A stretch of 64,000 nt of DNA, taken from Bacillota bacterium (lineage in GTDB: Bacteria; Bacillota; Clostridia; Acetivibrionales; JANLFN01). Under the pieces are notes generated by a model. That model made no database searches, had not been told where the DNA came from, and saw only the letters and a list, made by a program, of their open reading frames with translations. The stretch lies in assembly GCA_023421675.1 (NCBI GenBank), contig JAEZTC010000010.1, positions 124,001-188,000 on the forward strand, in the 5' to 3' direction. Positions 43,683-53,118 of this stretch are shown here, one piece after another (position 1 is the first letter of the stretch; each line of letters begins with the position of its first letter). Position numbers and translations under genes: made by a program.

Positions 43683-43976
43683 CTATTTTTTTTTCTTTTT
43701 TCCTTTTCCTTCGTAAGTACGTTCCATGTACTTCCACATTGAAAAACCAAATGGTATTCCGGCAAGCATAAAAACAGTCAAAGTAATGAGTAAGTCATAA
43801 ACAAATGAAAGTGATGCGATATATTTTAATGAAAAACCGGCATCAAATGCTACATTTAAAAAAGTGGCAATAAGACCAACGGGTATACCCCATCCTATAA
43901 CACTTCCTACAATTATATAATGAGCTTTGCCCTTGCTTTTTATTTTTTTCCATCGCTCAATAGCCTTGGAGTCCAT
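43683..43976 (-). CDS. Small membrane protein, unknown
   Basis: 97 residues with two hydrophobic helices (about 21-40 and 58-78) and a poly-Lys C-terminus. AAAGGAGG precedes the ATG. No family is recognised. Cotranscription with the downstream PfpI gene is possible. Confidence 0.6.
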   Translation of the reverse strand: MDSKAIERWKKIKSKGKAHYIIVGSVIGWGIPVGLIATFLNVAFDAGFSLKYIASLSFVYDLLITLTVFMLAGIPFGFSMWKYMERTYEGKGKKKKK

Positions 43977-44101
43977 TAAGAATCCTCCTTTATCGGATGG
44001 AAATATTCTAACACATTAAAATAATGGTATCAATGCTGAAAAAATACTCAAGGGATGAAAACGCAATAAGAAATAAATCATTAAGAAATGAATTCAAAAG
44101 G

Positions 44102-44221
44102 TTAAATTCGAGCTTTTCGTTCCAATAAACCAAGAAGTCTTACAGGGAATAAGACTACAGTCACTATAATGAGGAATATTGATTCTACTATAAATCTAAA
44201 GTAATAACAAAGTCTTTCCAT
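44102..44221 (-). CDS. Predicted 39-residue membrane protein
   Basis: An ATG at 44221 with a strong AAAGGAGG upstream opens a 39-codon frame. The product has one hydrophobic helix (ESIFLIIVTVVLFPVRLLGL) between charged ends. The strong ribosome site in otherwise non-coding DNA is the main support. Function unknown; it could be a small regulatory or toxin-like peptide. Confidence 0.5.
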   Translation of the reverse strand: MERLCYYFRFIVESIFLIIVTVVLFPVRLLGLLERKARI

Positions 44222-44486
44222 ACTAACCTCCTTTAAAACTCCTCTTAAAATATTATTCGTCAAAAAACTCAAAATATTATATTAAATTAATGTTACAAAA
44301 TGTAATAGAAAGTTAAATAGTGTACTAATTATGCTTTCATTTAAATATACGAATTGTTGAATAAAAAAGTTCTCTAAAAATAATATTTGTAATACAAATG
44401 TTACATTATATTTTACATAAATTGAATCTATATAAATGATTGCCTCTTTTTGATTTTAAAATACATATATAAAAAGGAAAACTTAA

Positions 44487-44507
44487 CGGGAACATAATAT
44501 GTTCCCG
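44487..44507 (-). terminator. Hairpin after the 54-residue membrane protein gene
   Basis: CGGGAACAT and ATGTTCCCG around AAT. On the minus strand it is followed by a T-rich tract, fitting a terminator for the gene at 44534-44698. Confidence 0.6.
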
Positions 44508-44533
44508 CTTTAGATAATGATGCATTAGTAATG

Positions 44534-44698
44534 CTATTTAATTATTCCCAGGATTATTAGTAATACAATGTATAAAAGGAAAAAAATCAAGGCACGCGAG
44601 ACGAGAGATGCACATTTTTTCGAGGTTTTACAAACTGTGTATGGTAAAAGCTTTAAATAGTTCATAAGGCCAACAGATTTAATACTGTATGATCTCAC
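44534..44698 (-). CDS. Predicted 54-residue membrane protein
   Basis: A GTG at 44698 (or ATG at 44704) has GGGGGA at the right distance for the GTG. The product has a basic N-terminal half (SIKSVGLMNYLKLLP) and a strongly hydrophobic C-terminus (LIFFLLYIVLLIILGIIK), so it probably inserts as a single tail-anchored helix. A terminator hairpin follows 27 bases after the stop. No family recognised. Confidence 0.5.
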   Translation of the reverse strand: MRSYSIKSVGLMNYLKLLPYTVCKTSKKCASLVSRALIFFLLYIVLLIILGIIK

Positions 44699-44872
44699 AA
44701 ACATTCCCCCACAATATATTCTTAGGTAATTATAATATGATGGAGAAAATAGAAAGGTTACACTTTTTTATAAATAAATTTGGAAATATAAAGGCAATAA
44801 TATTATTTAGCGTTTTGAGATTATAAAATATAGTGTAGCTTATTTTTTGAGTTCTCTTCAGGGGGATTACAT

Positions 44873-46300
44873 ATGAGTTTAGACAGAGCACTAAAAGTAA
44901 TAGCAGATAATTCAAGGGATGCAATATTGGTCCTCGATCAAAAACATGATGTCATTTATGCAAATAAGGCGATGGAAAAGCTGGTTGGTTTACGCCGGAC
45001 AGAAATAACAGATAAAACAAGCCTGGATATAATTAAATCCATAATTCCGGACTTTGAATTTTCTGAATATCAGGAGAATTTTGACTCTATATTCAGCGGA
45101 AGTAATTATAAGGCTTCAATCTATAGAATTGAAGGTAATTACATAATTTCAATAATGTTTGACAATAAAACTGCAGAAAGAACAAATCATAATTATTTTG
45201 AGGAAGATGTAGTTTTTAAAAAATCACACGGAAAGCCTCATGATAAAGCAGGCAGTTTAACCTATCTGGGGTTCCATGACGCCCTTACAGGACTATATAA
45301 CAGGGCATTCTTTGAAGAAGAGCTTTCAAGGATTGATTCAGGCCGCAATTTACCTTTTGCAGTAATTATGGGTGACCTTAACTGCTTAAAGCTTGTAAAC
45401 GATGTTTTTGGTCATAATGCAGGGGACAGGCTTATTTTAAGTGCTTCCTACATACTCCTTAAATGCTGCAGAAGAGATGATGTCGTTGTAAGGTGGGGGG
45501 GAGACGAATTCATTATTTTGCTTCCGCAGGCAGATGAGAAAGCAGCTTTACAGCTTTGTAAAAGAATAAGAAAGAAATGCTCCGAGTATCAGCAAATGCC
45601 TGTTAAACTTAGCATTGCACTAGGTTATGCAGTAAAAAGGAATTCAAATGATAAAATTTATGATATTATGAGGGAAGCTGAAGATATGATGTATTCCGAC
45701 AAGCTTTTGGACAGCCAGTTAATTAAGGATTCAGTTATTCAGGCTCTTAAGAAAGACTTGTCATTAAGGGGTGTCGAGTCTGAGCACTGTACTGAAGTAA
45801 TGAAACTCATAGGTGAGAAAGTAGGTAAGGCGGCAGGTTTAAGTGAAACTGAACTTTTAAAACTTATGCTTGTGATTGAGTACCATGATATTGGTTATGC
45901 GATCATTCCAGATGAAATCATAATCAAACAGATGCTTTCTGATACCGACAAAAAACTTATACAAAAGCACTCGGAAAAAAGCTATAGGATAGTCGAGTAT
46001 TCTCCTCAGGTTTGCAGTGCTGCAGACGCAATACTTTCACACCATGAAAGATTTGATGGTAATGGTTACCCAAGAGGATTAAAAGACAAAGATATACCAC
46101 TTATATCAAGAATATTTGCGATAATAGACGCTTTTATGGCAATGGTATCTGATAGGCCTTATAGAAAAGCAGTACCAATAGATACGGCTGTCCAGGAAAT
46201 TAAAAAGTGCGCAGGAAGTCAGTTTGACCCTGATATTACAGATATCTTTCTTAAAATTTTAAATGAAAATATTGATATGTTTATGCAGCCCTTGTGTTAA
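44873..46300 (+). CDS. PAS-GGDEF-HD-GYP cyclic di-GMP protein
   Basis: 475 residues. A PAS-like sensor (residues ~5-80), then a GGDEF domain with DALTGLYNRAFFEEEL, FGHNAGDR and intact GGDEF (209-213), then an HD-GYP domain with EYHDIGY, HHERFDGNGYPRGL and DAFMAMVSDRPYRK. Both synthesis and breakdown signatures look intact, so it may switch direction with the PAS signal. No membrane helix is seen. GGGGGA lies upstream of the ATG. It overlaps the end of the convergent YgiT gene. Confidence 0.93.
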   Translation: MSLDRALKVIADNSRDAILVLDQKHDVIYANKAMEKLVGLRRTEITDKTSLDIIKSIIPDFEFSEYQENFDSIFSGSNYKASIYRIEGNYIISIMFDNKTAERTNHNYFEEDVVFKKSHGKPHDKAGSLTYLGFHDALTGLYNRAFFEEELSRIDSGRNLPFAVIMGDLNCLKLVNDVFGHNAGDRLILSASYILLKCCRRDDVVVRWGGDEFIILLPQADEKAALQLCKRIRKKCSEYQQMPVKLSIALGYAVKRNSNDKIYDIMREAEDMMYSDKLLDSQLIKDSVIQALKKDLSLRGVESEHCTEVMKLIGEKVGKAAGLSETELLKLMLVIEYHDIGYAIIPDEIIIKQMLSDTDKKLIQKHSEKSYRIVEYSPQVCSAADAILSHHERFDGNGYPRGLKDKDIPLISRIFAIIDAFMAMVSDRPYRKAVPIDTAVQEIKKCAGSQFDPDITDIFLKILNENIDMFMQPLC

Positions 46301-46539
46301 TATACTCTTCTAATCATATCGTCAAATTCGAATAGAATAGTTTTTTCGTCAAGTCTTCTATCGCGTATGTATGTAAAAACATCCTGAATTTCTTTTGACA
46401 GGAAGGTTTCATTACAGCCTGCGCAGTAATAGACAGGGGAGTTCTTCACTGTTATTATCTTACCGTTAATTTTTTTTTGTGCAGGTATTGAATGAATTGT
46501 TGTTGGTTTCCCGCAAAAAATACACTTAATAAGTTTCAT
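46297..46539 (-). CDS. YgiT-type zinc-finger protein
   Basis: 80 residues. It has CIFCGK and CAGCNETF (two CxxC pairs for zinc), resembling the MqsA/YgiT N-terminal zinc domain found in toxin-antitoxin pairs. The usual helix-turn-helix half is missing, and no MqsR-like toxin is beside it, so a free-standing zinc protein is more likely. The ATG at 46539 follows AGGAGAT. Confidence 0.75.
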   Translation of the reverse strand: MKLIKCIFCGKPTTIHSIPAQKKINGKIITVKNSPVYYCAGCNETFLSKEIQDVFTYIRDRRLDEKTILFEFDDMIRRVY

Positions 46540-46605
46540 AAGAATGATATCTCCTGAAAAAAATAAAGTCACTTAATATTTACCCATATAATTATATATA
46601 TCTGG

Positions 46606-47793
46606 CTATGGAATGTCAAAACTTACTTTGTCTTCTTTAATATAGCATTTTGAACCAAGCTGCGCAGACAACATGTTAATTTTGTTTAACAGCTGCATAG
46701 CATTTGTCCCAGTTACTGGCACAACCTGCGATTTTGAAGCTATTTTAAAGGGAATGGCCGAAAGACTTTTTACTTTGCCACCATTGTATGTTATATCCAA
46801 GAAAAAACCTTCCTGATTAGATAAATCATTTTGATCCGAAATAAAGTTCCCAAGACTGTAAACTATGGGCTTGCCTTTATAAATCTCAATACCCTTGATG
46901 TGATGCGGGTGATGTCCAAGGATCATGTCTGCACCCATATCCATTATGTTATGCGCAAAATCCTGCTGGCCAGGGTACAAGGTGGTCTCATACTCAATTC
47001 CCCAGTGAAGGGAAACAATAATTATGTCTACTGATGGTCTTAACTTTGTAATGTCTTCTTTTATATAATCAATGTTTTTGGGGGCAACGCCGGCCTTTGA
47101 AGCACCTGCTTCAAAGCGAAGCGGCGGATTACCCTTGTATTCTGCATCTGCCATATCGGTGTAAGCTAAAAAACCTATCTTCAAGCCGTTTTTTTCAATA
47201 ATTACAGGCTTGCGTGCTTCATCAATATTTTTTCCTGCACCTATATGTTTAATGCTGTTTTTATCAAGTATATCAAGTGTATCGAATAAACCTGTATCAT
47301 AATAATCAAGTATATGGTTATTTGCAAGGTTCAAGATATTATAACCTGCATATTTTATACCGCTAAAAGCTTCAACATCATTTTTAAGTACATATTTTCC
47401 TCCAACCTGTTCTATCCCTGAAAGGCTGCGTTCACTGGAAGTAATTGATTCTTCAAGATTGCCGAATACAATATCGCCCTTTTTAAAATAATCTGTTATT
47501 TTCTCAAATGGATATGTGTAATCCTTTTTAAGTCTCTGGAGATTGGATTTTACTCCTCTTCCCAAAAGAATATCACCTGTGGCAAAGATTCTGATTTCCT
47601 TGGTTTCCTTTTTTACTGCAGGTAAGGAAGATAAAACATTTGCCTGTACAGGTGAAATCTGTGAAGTAGATACTTGAACAGTTGAAGACGATATGGCGGC
47701 AGCTGCCGGTTCACTGTTGTCGTGTGATATTTTCAGCAGTACCAGAGGTACTGCAATTATTATAACTGGGATTAAAAACAGAGCCTTTTTCAT
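46606..47793 (-). CDS. CapA-family exported protein
   Basis: 395 residues with an N-terminal membrane anchor or signal sequence. The CapA domain shows FATGDILLGRG (metal-binding Asp), NLEESITS, LANNHILDY, SLHWGIEY, and LGHHPHHIKGIEIYKGKPIVYSLGNFI in shorter pieces (GHHPH, YSLGNF). The family is linked to poly-gamma-glutamate capsule synthesis and resembles calcineurin-type phosphoesterases. It lies 12 bases after the upstream lipoprotein gene, so they are one unit. Confidence 0.9.
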   Translation of the reverse strand: MKKALFLIPVIIIAVPLVLLKISHDNSEPAAAAISSSTVQVSTSQISPVQANVLSSLPAVKKETKEIRIFATGDILLGRGVKSNLQRLKKDYTYPFEKITDYFKKGDIVFGNLEESITSSERSLSGIEQVGGKYVLKNDVEAFSGIKYAGYNILNLANNHILDYYDTGLFDTLDILDKNSIKHIGAGKNIDEARKPVIIEKNGLKIGFLAYTDMADAEYKGNPPLRFEAGASKAGVAPKNIDYIKEDITKLRPSVDIIIVSLHWGIEYETTLYPGQQDFAHNIMDMGADMILGHHPHHIKGIEIYKGKPIVYSLGNFISDQNDLSNQEGFFLDITYNGGKVKSLSAIPFKIASKSQVVPVTGTNAMQLLNKINMLSAQLGSKCYIKEDKVSFDIP

Positions 47794-47805
47794 AGATACA
47801 CTCCA

Positions 47806-48612
47806 TTAATTTTTTCTTATTGTTATTTTTCCCATATTGTTTTTTACTTTAACTACTGTAGGATAAGTGTTTGAAGAAAAATCGTTTGCTTCAGTCATGC
47901 CGATAGTTTCGAAGCTTATTTTTGAAGTGGCGGGTGCACAGATTTCAACAGTTCCGATATCGTTTTCATAGCTATAGTTTTTACCTTCTGTATAGTAACT
48001 GTTTGTATATATGTTTCCTGTGTTTATAGTTACTTTTGAACCTCCGGTCAATATGCCGCTTTTTAGTTTCAAATTGGATATGTCACCTGAGAAAACCAGG
48101 CAGCCTTTCATGTGTAATATTTCACAGTTTCCGGTGTCTATACTTCCATCTATGATATTGCATGATATGTCATCAACAAATTTAACCGAGCCTGTCTTAA
48201 CATTAAAGTGTACTGAATCAACTTTTATTGGAAGGTAAACCTTGAGGTCTATTGATTTACCGGCATCTTCCTTGATAAGCCCGTCATATCTTGATTTGAA
48301 GTTGATTGTTGAGTTATCCTGACTTTCGTTTATTTCAAACTTTGCCAGTTCTTCTTTGAGGATTTCTTCAGAACTGTTGCCTCGAGTACGCTTGGTGGAT
48401 TCAATTTTAACGTCATCCTTATTCCAGGTATAAAATTCAATATTTGCATTATCACAATCAAAATTAATTTTCACAGCATTTTTTACGCTATATGTCTTCT
48501 CGCTATAGGCCGTAGCCTCTTTTTTAGGAAGTATTTTAAAATCCGATGAACAGCTGGTTAGAAATAATGAAGCAGCTATTAATAAGATAAAAAGTCTAAG
48601 TGAACGTTTCAA
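47806..48612 (-). CDS. Lipoprotein with DUF4097-like beta-repeat domain
   Basis: 268 residues with lipobox LTSC (Cys21). The mature part is a series of short beta strands (VHFNVKTGSVKFVDDISCN, NCEILHMKGCLVFSGDISNL) like the DUF4097 adhesin-type beta helix. The TTG at 48612 has AGAGG upstream; the longer reading from 48684 would hide the lipoprotein signal behind an unrelated N-terminus. Forms a unit with capA. Confidence 0.75.
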   Translation of the reverse strand: MKRSLRLFILLIAASLFLTSCSSDFKILPKKEATAYSEKTYSVKNAVKINFDCDNANIEFYTWNKDDVKIESTKRTRGNSSEEILKEELAKFEINESQDNSTINFKSRYDGLIKEDAGKSIDLKVYLPIKVDSVHFNVKTGSVKFVDDISCNIIDGSIDTGNCEILHMKGCLVFSGDISNLKLKSGILTGGSKVTINTGNIYTNSYYTEGKNYSYENDIGTVEICAPATSKISFETIGMTEANDFSSNTYPTVVKVKNNMGKITIRKN

Positions 48613-48903
48613 GCCTTTGTACCTCTTTTCGTTCGCTGAAGTTGTAGTAAAGTAAATATACCATAATAATACAAAAGTACACAAATATTTCCTCAGGTTA
48701 TATTTTTACTTATTTGACGTTATTCAGCACCATAAGTTTCATTAATCAAAGGAACTGATTAAGTGATATAAACATCCTCATTTTTAAAATGGATTTGTCC
48801 TTTTGGTAATGCTATAATTTAATTCAGATATAAAAACTGGATCTGTTTTTCATAGTTTGTTTAATGTTATTTAACTACAATCTAGCTGATAAGGATGATG
48901 AGC

Positions 48904-51900
48904 TTGCAGGATTTTGTACACCTTCATGTCCATACTGAATACAGCCTTCTCGACGGCGCCAACAGGATAAAAGATCTTATAAGGCGTGTCGGTGAACTTG
49001 GCATGCATAGTATTGCAATAACCGACCATGGTGTAATGTACGGTATTGTGGACTTTTATAAGGAAGCAGTTAAAAACAGCATAAAACCAATACTTGGCTG
49101 TGAAGTGTATACTGCCCGCCGGACAAGATTTGACAAGCAGGGCGGTGTTGATTCGGAGCAGGGGCACCTTGTGCTTCTTGCTGAAAACATGACAGGTTAT
49201 AAGAACCTTATGAAAATAGTTTCGGCAGGCTTTGTTGACGGCTTTTATTACAAGCCCCGCATTGACTGGGAGATACTCGAGAATTATCATGAGGGGATTA
49301 TTGCATCAAGCGCATGTCTTTCAGGGGATATTCCTAAAGCTCTTATCAATAATGATTATGAACAGGCAAAAAAGCTTGCCTTAAAATATAATGGTATTTT
49401 CGGACAAAATAACTTTTACCTCGAGCTTCAGATAAATGGAATAAACGAACAGAATCTTGTAAATCAGGGGCTTATCAAACTTAGCAAGGAAACAGGCATA
49501 CCTCTGGTTGCAACGAATGATGCACATTATCTTCGCCGCGAAGATGCAAAGGCACATGAAATACTTCTTTGCATACAAACTGGTAAAACTATTAATGATG
49601 AAGACAGAATGAGGTTTACAACTGAAGAAATCTATGTAAAGTCACCTGAAGAAATGTACGATATGTTTAAAAATATTCCTGAAGCTATTGAAAACACTGT
49701 AAAAATAGCTGAACGCTGTAATGTTGAAATAGAATTTCACAAACTTCATTTACCGCAGTATCAGGTCCCGGATCAAAAAGAGCCCTATGAATATCTGAAA
49801 GGGCTTTGCTATGAAGGGTTGAAAAAAAGGTTTGGAGAAAGTATTGATGAGGAAAAGATTGGAAAGCTTGAGTATGAGCTTTCTATTATAAAACAAATGG
49901 GGTATGTGGATTACTTTCTTATAGTGTGGGATTTCATCAAGTATTCCAAGGACCATGGAATAATGGTAGGTCCCGGAAGAGGTTCAGCTGCAGGAAGCCT
50001 TGTAGCTTACTGTCTCGGGATAACCAATGTTAACCCATTAAGGTTCAGTCTTCTCTTTGAAAGATTTCTTAATCCAGAAAGAATAAGTATGCCTGATATT
50101 GACGTGGATTTCTGTTATGAAAGGCGTCAGGAAGTAATAGATTATGTAGTTGAAAAATACGGCAAGGACAGAGTTGCCCAGATTATAACCTTTGGAACAA
50201 TGGCTGCACGCGCGGCTATAAGGGATGTGGGAAGAGCTTTAGACATTCCATATAATGAGGTTGATATTGTCGCAAAAATGATACCTTTCCAAATAGGTAT
50301 GAATATAGACAAGGCTCTGGAATTAAATCCTGATATGAAGAAGCTTTATGATGACGATGAAAGGGCGCAGCTGCTTATAGATACAGCCAAGCTCCTTGAA
50401 GGAATGCCAAGACATGCTTCGACTCATGCAGCAGGCGTAGTAATTTCAAAGGATCCTATTACTGAATATGTTCCATTGCAAAGAAATGAAGAAAGTATAA
50501 CTACACAGTTTACAATGGGACTTCTAGAAGAACTCGGGCTGTTGAAAATGGACTTTCTTGGACTTAGAACTCTGACGGTTATCAGGGATGCTGTTGAACT
50601 TATAAAAAGAAACTATGGTGTAAGTATTGATCTTGATAACATGGATATGGATGATGCCAATGTATACAAAATGATCGGAGACGGTAAAACCTCCGGAGTA
50701 TTTCAGCTTGAAAGTGCAGGTATGACGCAGTTTATGAAGGACCTTCAGCCTTCATCTCTTGAAGACATAATAGCTGGAATATCCTTGTACAGGCCCGGCC
50801 CAATGGATCAGATACCAAGATATATAAAAAATAAAAACAATCCGAAGGAAGTAAAATATCATCACCCGCTTCTGGAAAAGATTCTTGATGTAACATATGG
50901 CTGTATGGTTTATCAGGAACAGGTTATGCAGATAGTACGTGACCTTGCAGGTTATTCAATGGGACGTTCGGATCTTGTCAGAAGAGCAATGTCAAAAAAG
51001 AAAATAAGTGTTATGGAGCAGGAAAGACAGAACTTCATTCATGGAATAACCGACGAGAACGGGGATATAATTGTTAATGGTGCAATCAGAAATGGTGTGG
51101 ATGAAAAGACTGCTAACAAAATCTTTGATGAAATGATGGATTTTGCAAGCTATGCTTTCAATAAATCCCATGCTGCAGCGTATGCTGTCGTAGGTTATCA
51201 GACTGCCTGGTTAAAATACTATTACCCTGTTGAATTTATGGCTGCTCTTTTAAACAGTTTTTTAGGAAGCAGTGAGAAAATATCCGAGTATGTCCATGAG
51301 TGCAAGAAAATGAATATAGAGGTTTTGCCTCCGGATATAAACGAGAGCTATGTTAAATTCACTGTTGTAAACGCTAAGATAAGATTTGGAATGGCAGCAG
51401 TAAAGAATGTAGGAGAAAATGCAGTACGTTCAATAATAGAGGAACGTGAAAAGGATGGACCATTTAAAGGACTGAGGGATTTTTGTGAAAGAATAGGCAG
51501 CAGGGACATAAATAAAAGATGTATTGAAAGCCTTATCAAGTGCGGCGCATTCAGTTCTTTCGGAGTATACAGATCAAAGCTTTGTGCTGTTTATGAAAAA
51601 ATGATTGACGGAATACAAGCTTCAAGGAAGCGGAATATGCAAGGACAGCTGTCTATTTTTGAGTTTTCAGATAACAAGGAAGAAATAGGAGCAGTTGAAG
51701 AAGAGTACCCTGATATTAAAGAATACCCGGTAAAAATGCTTCTTTCCATGGAAAAAGAAATGCTTGGTCTTTATATTTCCGGACATCCTTTAAGTGAATA
51801 TGAAAATGAAATAAGCACCAAGGTTTCATTGTTCAGTAAAGACTTGAATTCAGGTGAGCAGGAATCAATTGAAATGAATGCTTTTAACGATACGAAGACT

Positions 51901-52434
51901 ATTCGTGACGGAATGACTGTATCTGTCGGAGGAATAATAACAGGCAAGAAAACCAAAACTACAAAGAGTAATAACCTGATGGCTTTTATTACCCTGGAAG
52001 ACCTTTACGGAATTATGGAGGTAATTGTTTTTCCCGCTGTACTTGCCAAGTTCTCGGGTTTGTTGACTGAGGAAAACATTGTACTAGTAAATGGGCGAAT
52101 AAGTGTTAAAGAAGACGAGGCACCAAAAATTATTGCCGATACTGTCCTTCCTTTAAAATCAACGTTACAAGGTGATACACCTGAAACTGAAAAAAAGATT
52201 GATTACAAAAACAGAAAGCTGTTTTTAAAAATAGAAAACACAGGTGATGCGGTTTTTATGAAATCACTGGCAGCTCTTCTTGAATTCTTCAGTGGAAATA
52301 TTCCTGTCCTGATATATGACGGCGAGAAAAAACCGGTTGAAGAATGCTGGAGAAAATATTCTGTAACCCTCAATGAAACGCTTCTGAACGAGTTGGAACA
52401 GAGGCTTGGAACTCCAAACGTAAAAGTTGTTTAG
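48904..52434 (+). CDS. dnaE: DNA polymerase III subunit alpha
   Basis: 1176 residues, replicative polymerase of the DnaE type (clostridia usually also have PolC). The N-terminal PHP domain shows FVHLHVHTEYSLLDGA and the polymerase palm carries GPGRGSAAGSLVAYCLGIT and PDIDVDF with the catalytic Asp residues. The Tau-/OB-fold region lies after residue ~990. The TTG at 48904 fits the AAGGATG site better than the ATG codons at 48895 and 48898, which overlap it. It is followed by mtrB, not by the pfkA-pyk pair common in related species. Confidence 0.95.
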   Translation: MQDFVHLHVHTEYSLLDGANRIKDLIRRVGELGMHSIAITDHGVMYGIVDFYKEAVKNSIKPILGCEVYTARRTRFDKQGGVDSEQGHLVLLAENMTGYKNLMKIVSAGFVDGFYYKPRIDWEILENYHEGIIASSACLSGDIPKALINNDYEQAKKLALKYNGIFGQNNFYLELQINGINEQNLVNQGLIKLSKETGIPLVATNDAHYLRREDAKAHEILLCIQTGKTINDEDRMRFTTEEIYVKSPEEMYDMFKNIPEAIENTVKIAERCNVEIEFHKLHLPQYQVPDQKEPYEYLKGLCYEGLKKRFGESIDEEKIGKLEYELSIIKQMGYVDYFLIVWDFIKYSKDHGIMVGPGRGSAAGSLVAYCLGITNVNPLRFSLLFERFLNPERISMPDIDVDFCYERRQEVIDYVVEKYGKDRVAQIITFGTMAARAAIRDVGRALDIPYNEVDIVAKMIPFQIGMNIDKALELNPDMKKLYDDDERAQLLIDTAKLLEGMPRHASTHAAGVVISKDPITEYVPLQRNEESITTQFTMGLLEELGLLKMDFLGLRTLTVIRDAVELIKRNYGVSIDLDNMDMDDANVYKMIGDGKTSGVFQLESAGMTQFMKDLQPSSLEDIIAGISLYRPGPMDQIPRYIKNKNNPKEVKYHHPLLEKILDVTYGCMVYQEQVMQIVRDLAGYSMGRSDLVRRAMSKKKISVMEQERQNFIHGITDENGDIIVNGAIRNGVDEKTANKIFDEMMDFASYAFNKSHAAAYAVVGYQTAWLKYYYPVEFMAALLNSFLGSSEKISEYVHECKKMNIEVLPPDINESYVKFTVVNAKIRFGMAAVKNVGENAVRSIIEEREKDGPFKGLRDFCERIGSRDINKRCIESLIKCGAFSSFGVYRSKLCAVYEKMIDGIQASRKRNMQGQLSIFEFSDNKEEIGAVEEEYPDIKEYPVKMLLSMEKEMLGLYISGHPLSEYENEISTKVSLFSKDLNSGEQESIEMNAFNDTKTIRDGMTVSVGGIITGKKTKTTKSNNLMAFITLEDLYGIMEVIVFPAVLAKFSGLLTEENIVLVNGRISVKEDEAPKIIADTVLPLKSTLQGDTPETEKKIDYKNRKLFLKIENTGDAVFMKSLAALLEFFSGNIPVLIYDGEKKPVEECWRKYSVTLNETLLNELEQRLGTPNVKVV

Positions 52435-52593
52435 TATGGAAACCGGTATATATGGCAATGATAATTCTGTGTATCGCTAGCTGTTTTATCTTGCCAACAG
52501 GTTAAGAAAAAGGAATTCTAGCACATTAAAAGATATATAGTAAAATATTGATTTTTGTAGGTAAATAATATATAGTAATGTCGAGGTGGTTTC

Positions 52594-52827
52594 ATGGATT
52601 CAGATTTGGAGAAAGTCCTGGGCGATTACATTGCAATAAGGGCAGAAGAGAATGGCGTAACTATAATCGGACTTACACGAGGCAAAGACACAAAGTTCCA
52701 CCATACTGAAAAGCTTGATAAGGGAGAAGTGCTTTTAGCTCAGTTTACCGAGAATACCTCTGCAATTAAAATCAGAGGCAAGGCTAAAATACTATGTAAA
52801 CATGGGGAAATATATTCTGGTGAATAA
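52594..52827 (+). CDS. mtrB: Tryptophan RNA-binding attenuation protein (TRAP)
   Basis: 77 residues. The stretch IGLTRGKDTKFHHTEKLDKG and the following AQFTENTSAIKIRGKAKI closely match Bacillus TRAP, an 11-mer ring that binds (G/U)AG repeats in trp leaders when tryptophan is present. The RNA-contacting residues correspond to Lys40, Lys59 and Arg61, and the tryptophan-binding Thr/Ser residues are kept. GAGGTGG precedes the ATG. It is uncommon in clostridia; no trp gene or TRAP target is in this window. Confidence 0.92.
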   Translation: MDSDLEKVLGDYIAIRAEENGVTIIGLTRGKDTKFHHTEKLDKGEVLLAQFTENTSAIKIRGKAKILCKHGEIYSGE

Positions 52828-52847
52828 AATCAAAGGGGCGTGTTCAT

Positions 52848-53045
52848 ATGTGGACGGTAATCTATATGGCCCAAAGTAAGGAGATTGCCACCAAACTTGA
52901 AGAATTGTTAAGTAATGAAGGCATTCTTGTCAAGTTAAGGCCAATTAGTAAAAACCACGAAAACAATGATAACTATTATGAAGTGCTTGTTCCGGAAGCT
53001 GAAGTTGAAGAAGCACACAGCGTAATTATAGAAAAAGGTTATTAA
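52848..53045 (+). CDS. DUF2007-like small protein
   Basis: 65 residues beginning MWTVIYMAQSKEIATKLEELL, a fold-like pattern (beta-alpha-beta, signal-transduction-like) of small proteins I associate with DUF2007-type sequences near dnaE or acetyl-CoA carboxylase genes in Clostridia. It follows mtrB by 20 bp and is probably cotranscribed. AAGGGGCG precedes the ATG. Confidence 0.65.
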   Translation: MWTVIYMAQSKEIATKLEELLSNEGILVKLRPISKNHENNDNYYEVLVPEAEVEEAHSVIIEKGY

Positions 53046-53065
53046 TTTTTTATGATTTCAAAAAT

Positions 53066-53097
53066 CCCGTGTTAAAGCTACACGGGTTTACTATTTT
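53066..53097 (+). terminator. Terminator after the mtrB unit
   Basis: CCCGTGT pairs with ACACGGG; T-rich run follows. Confidence 0.8.
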
Positions 53098-53118
53098 TAT
53101 ACCGGTTGGTGATAATTA

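Noticed and set aside
44600..44640. A frame MCISRLACLDFFPFIHC in the minus strand, as a Cys peptide
   Set aside because: It overlaps the better supported 54-residue frame and lacks a ribosome site.
46297..46539. Complete MqsRA toxin-antitoxin system
   Set aside because: No toxin gene beside the zinc-domain gene; both neighbours have other clear functions.
52500..52593. Several TAG/GAG triplets before mtrB, as a possible TRAP autoregulation site
   Set aside because: Only about four triplets occur and the spacing is irregular, unlike the regular two- to three-base spacing of TRAP targets.
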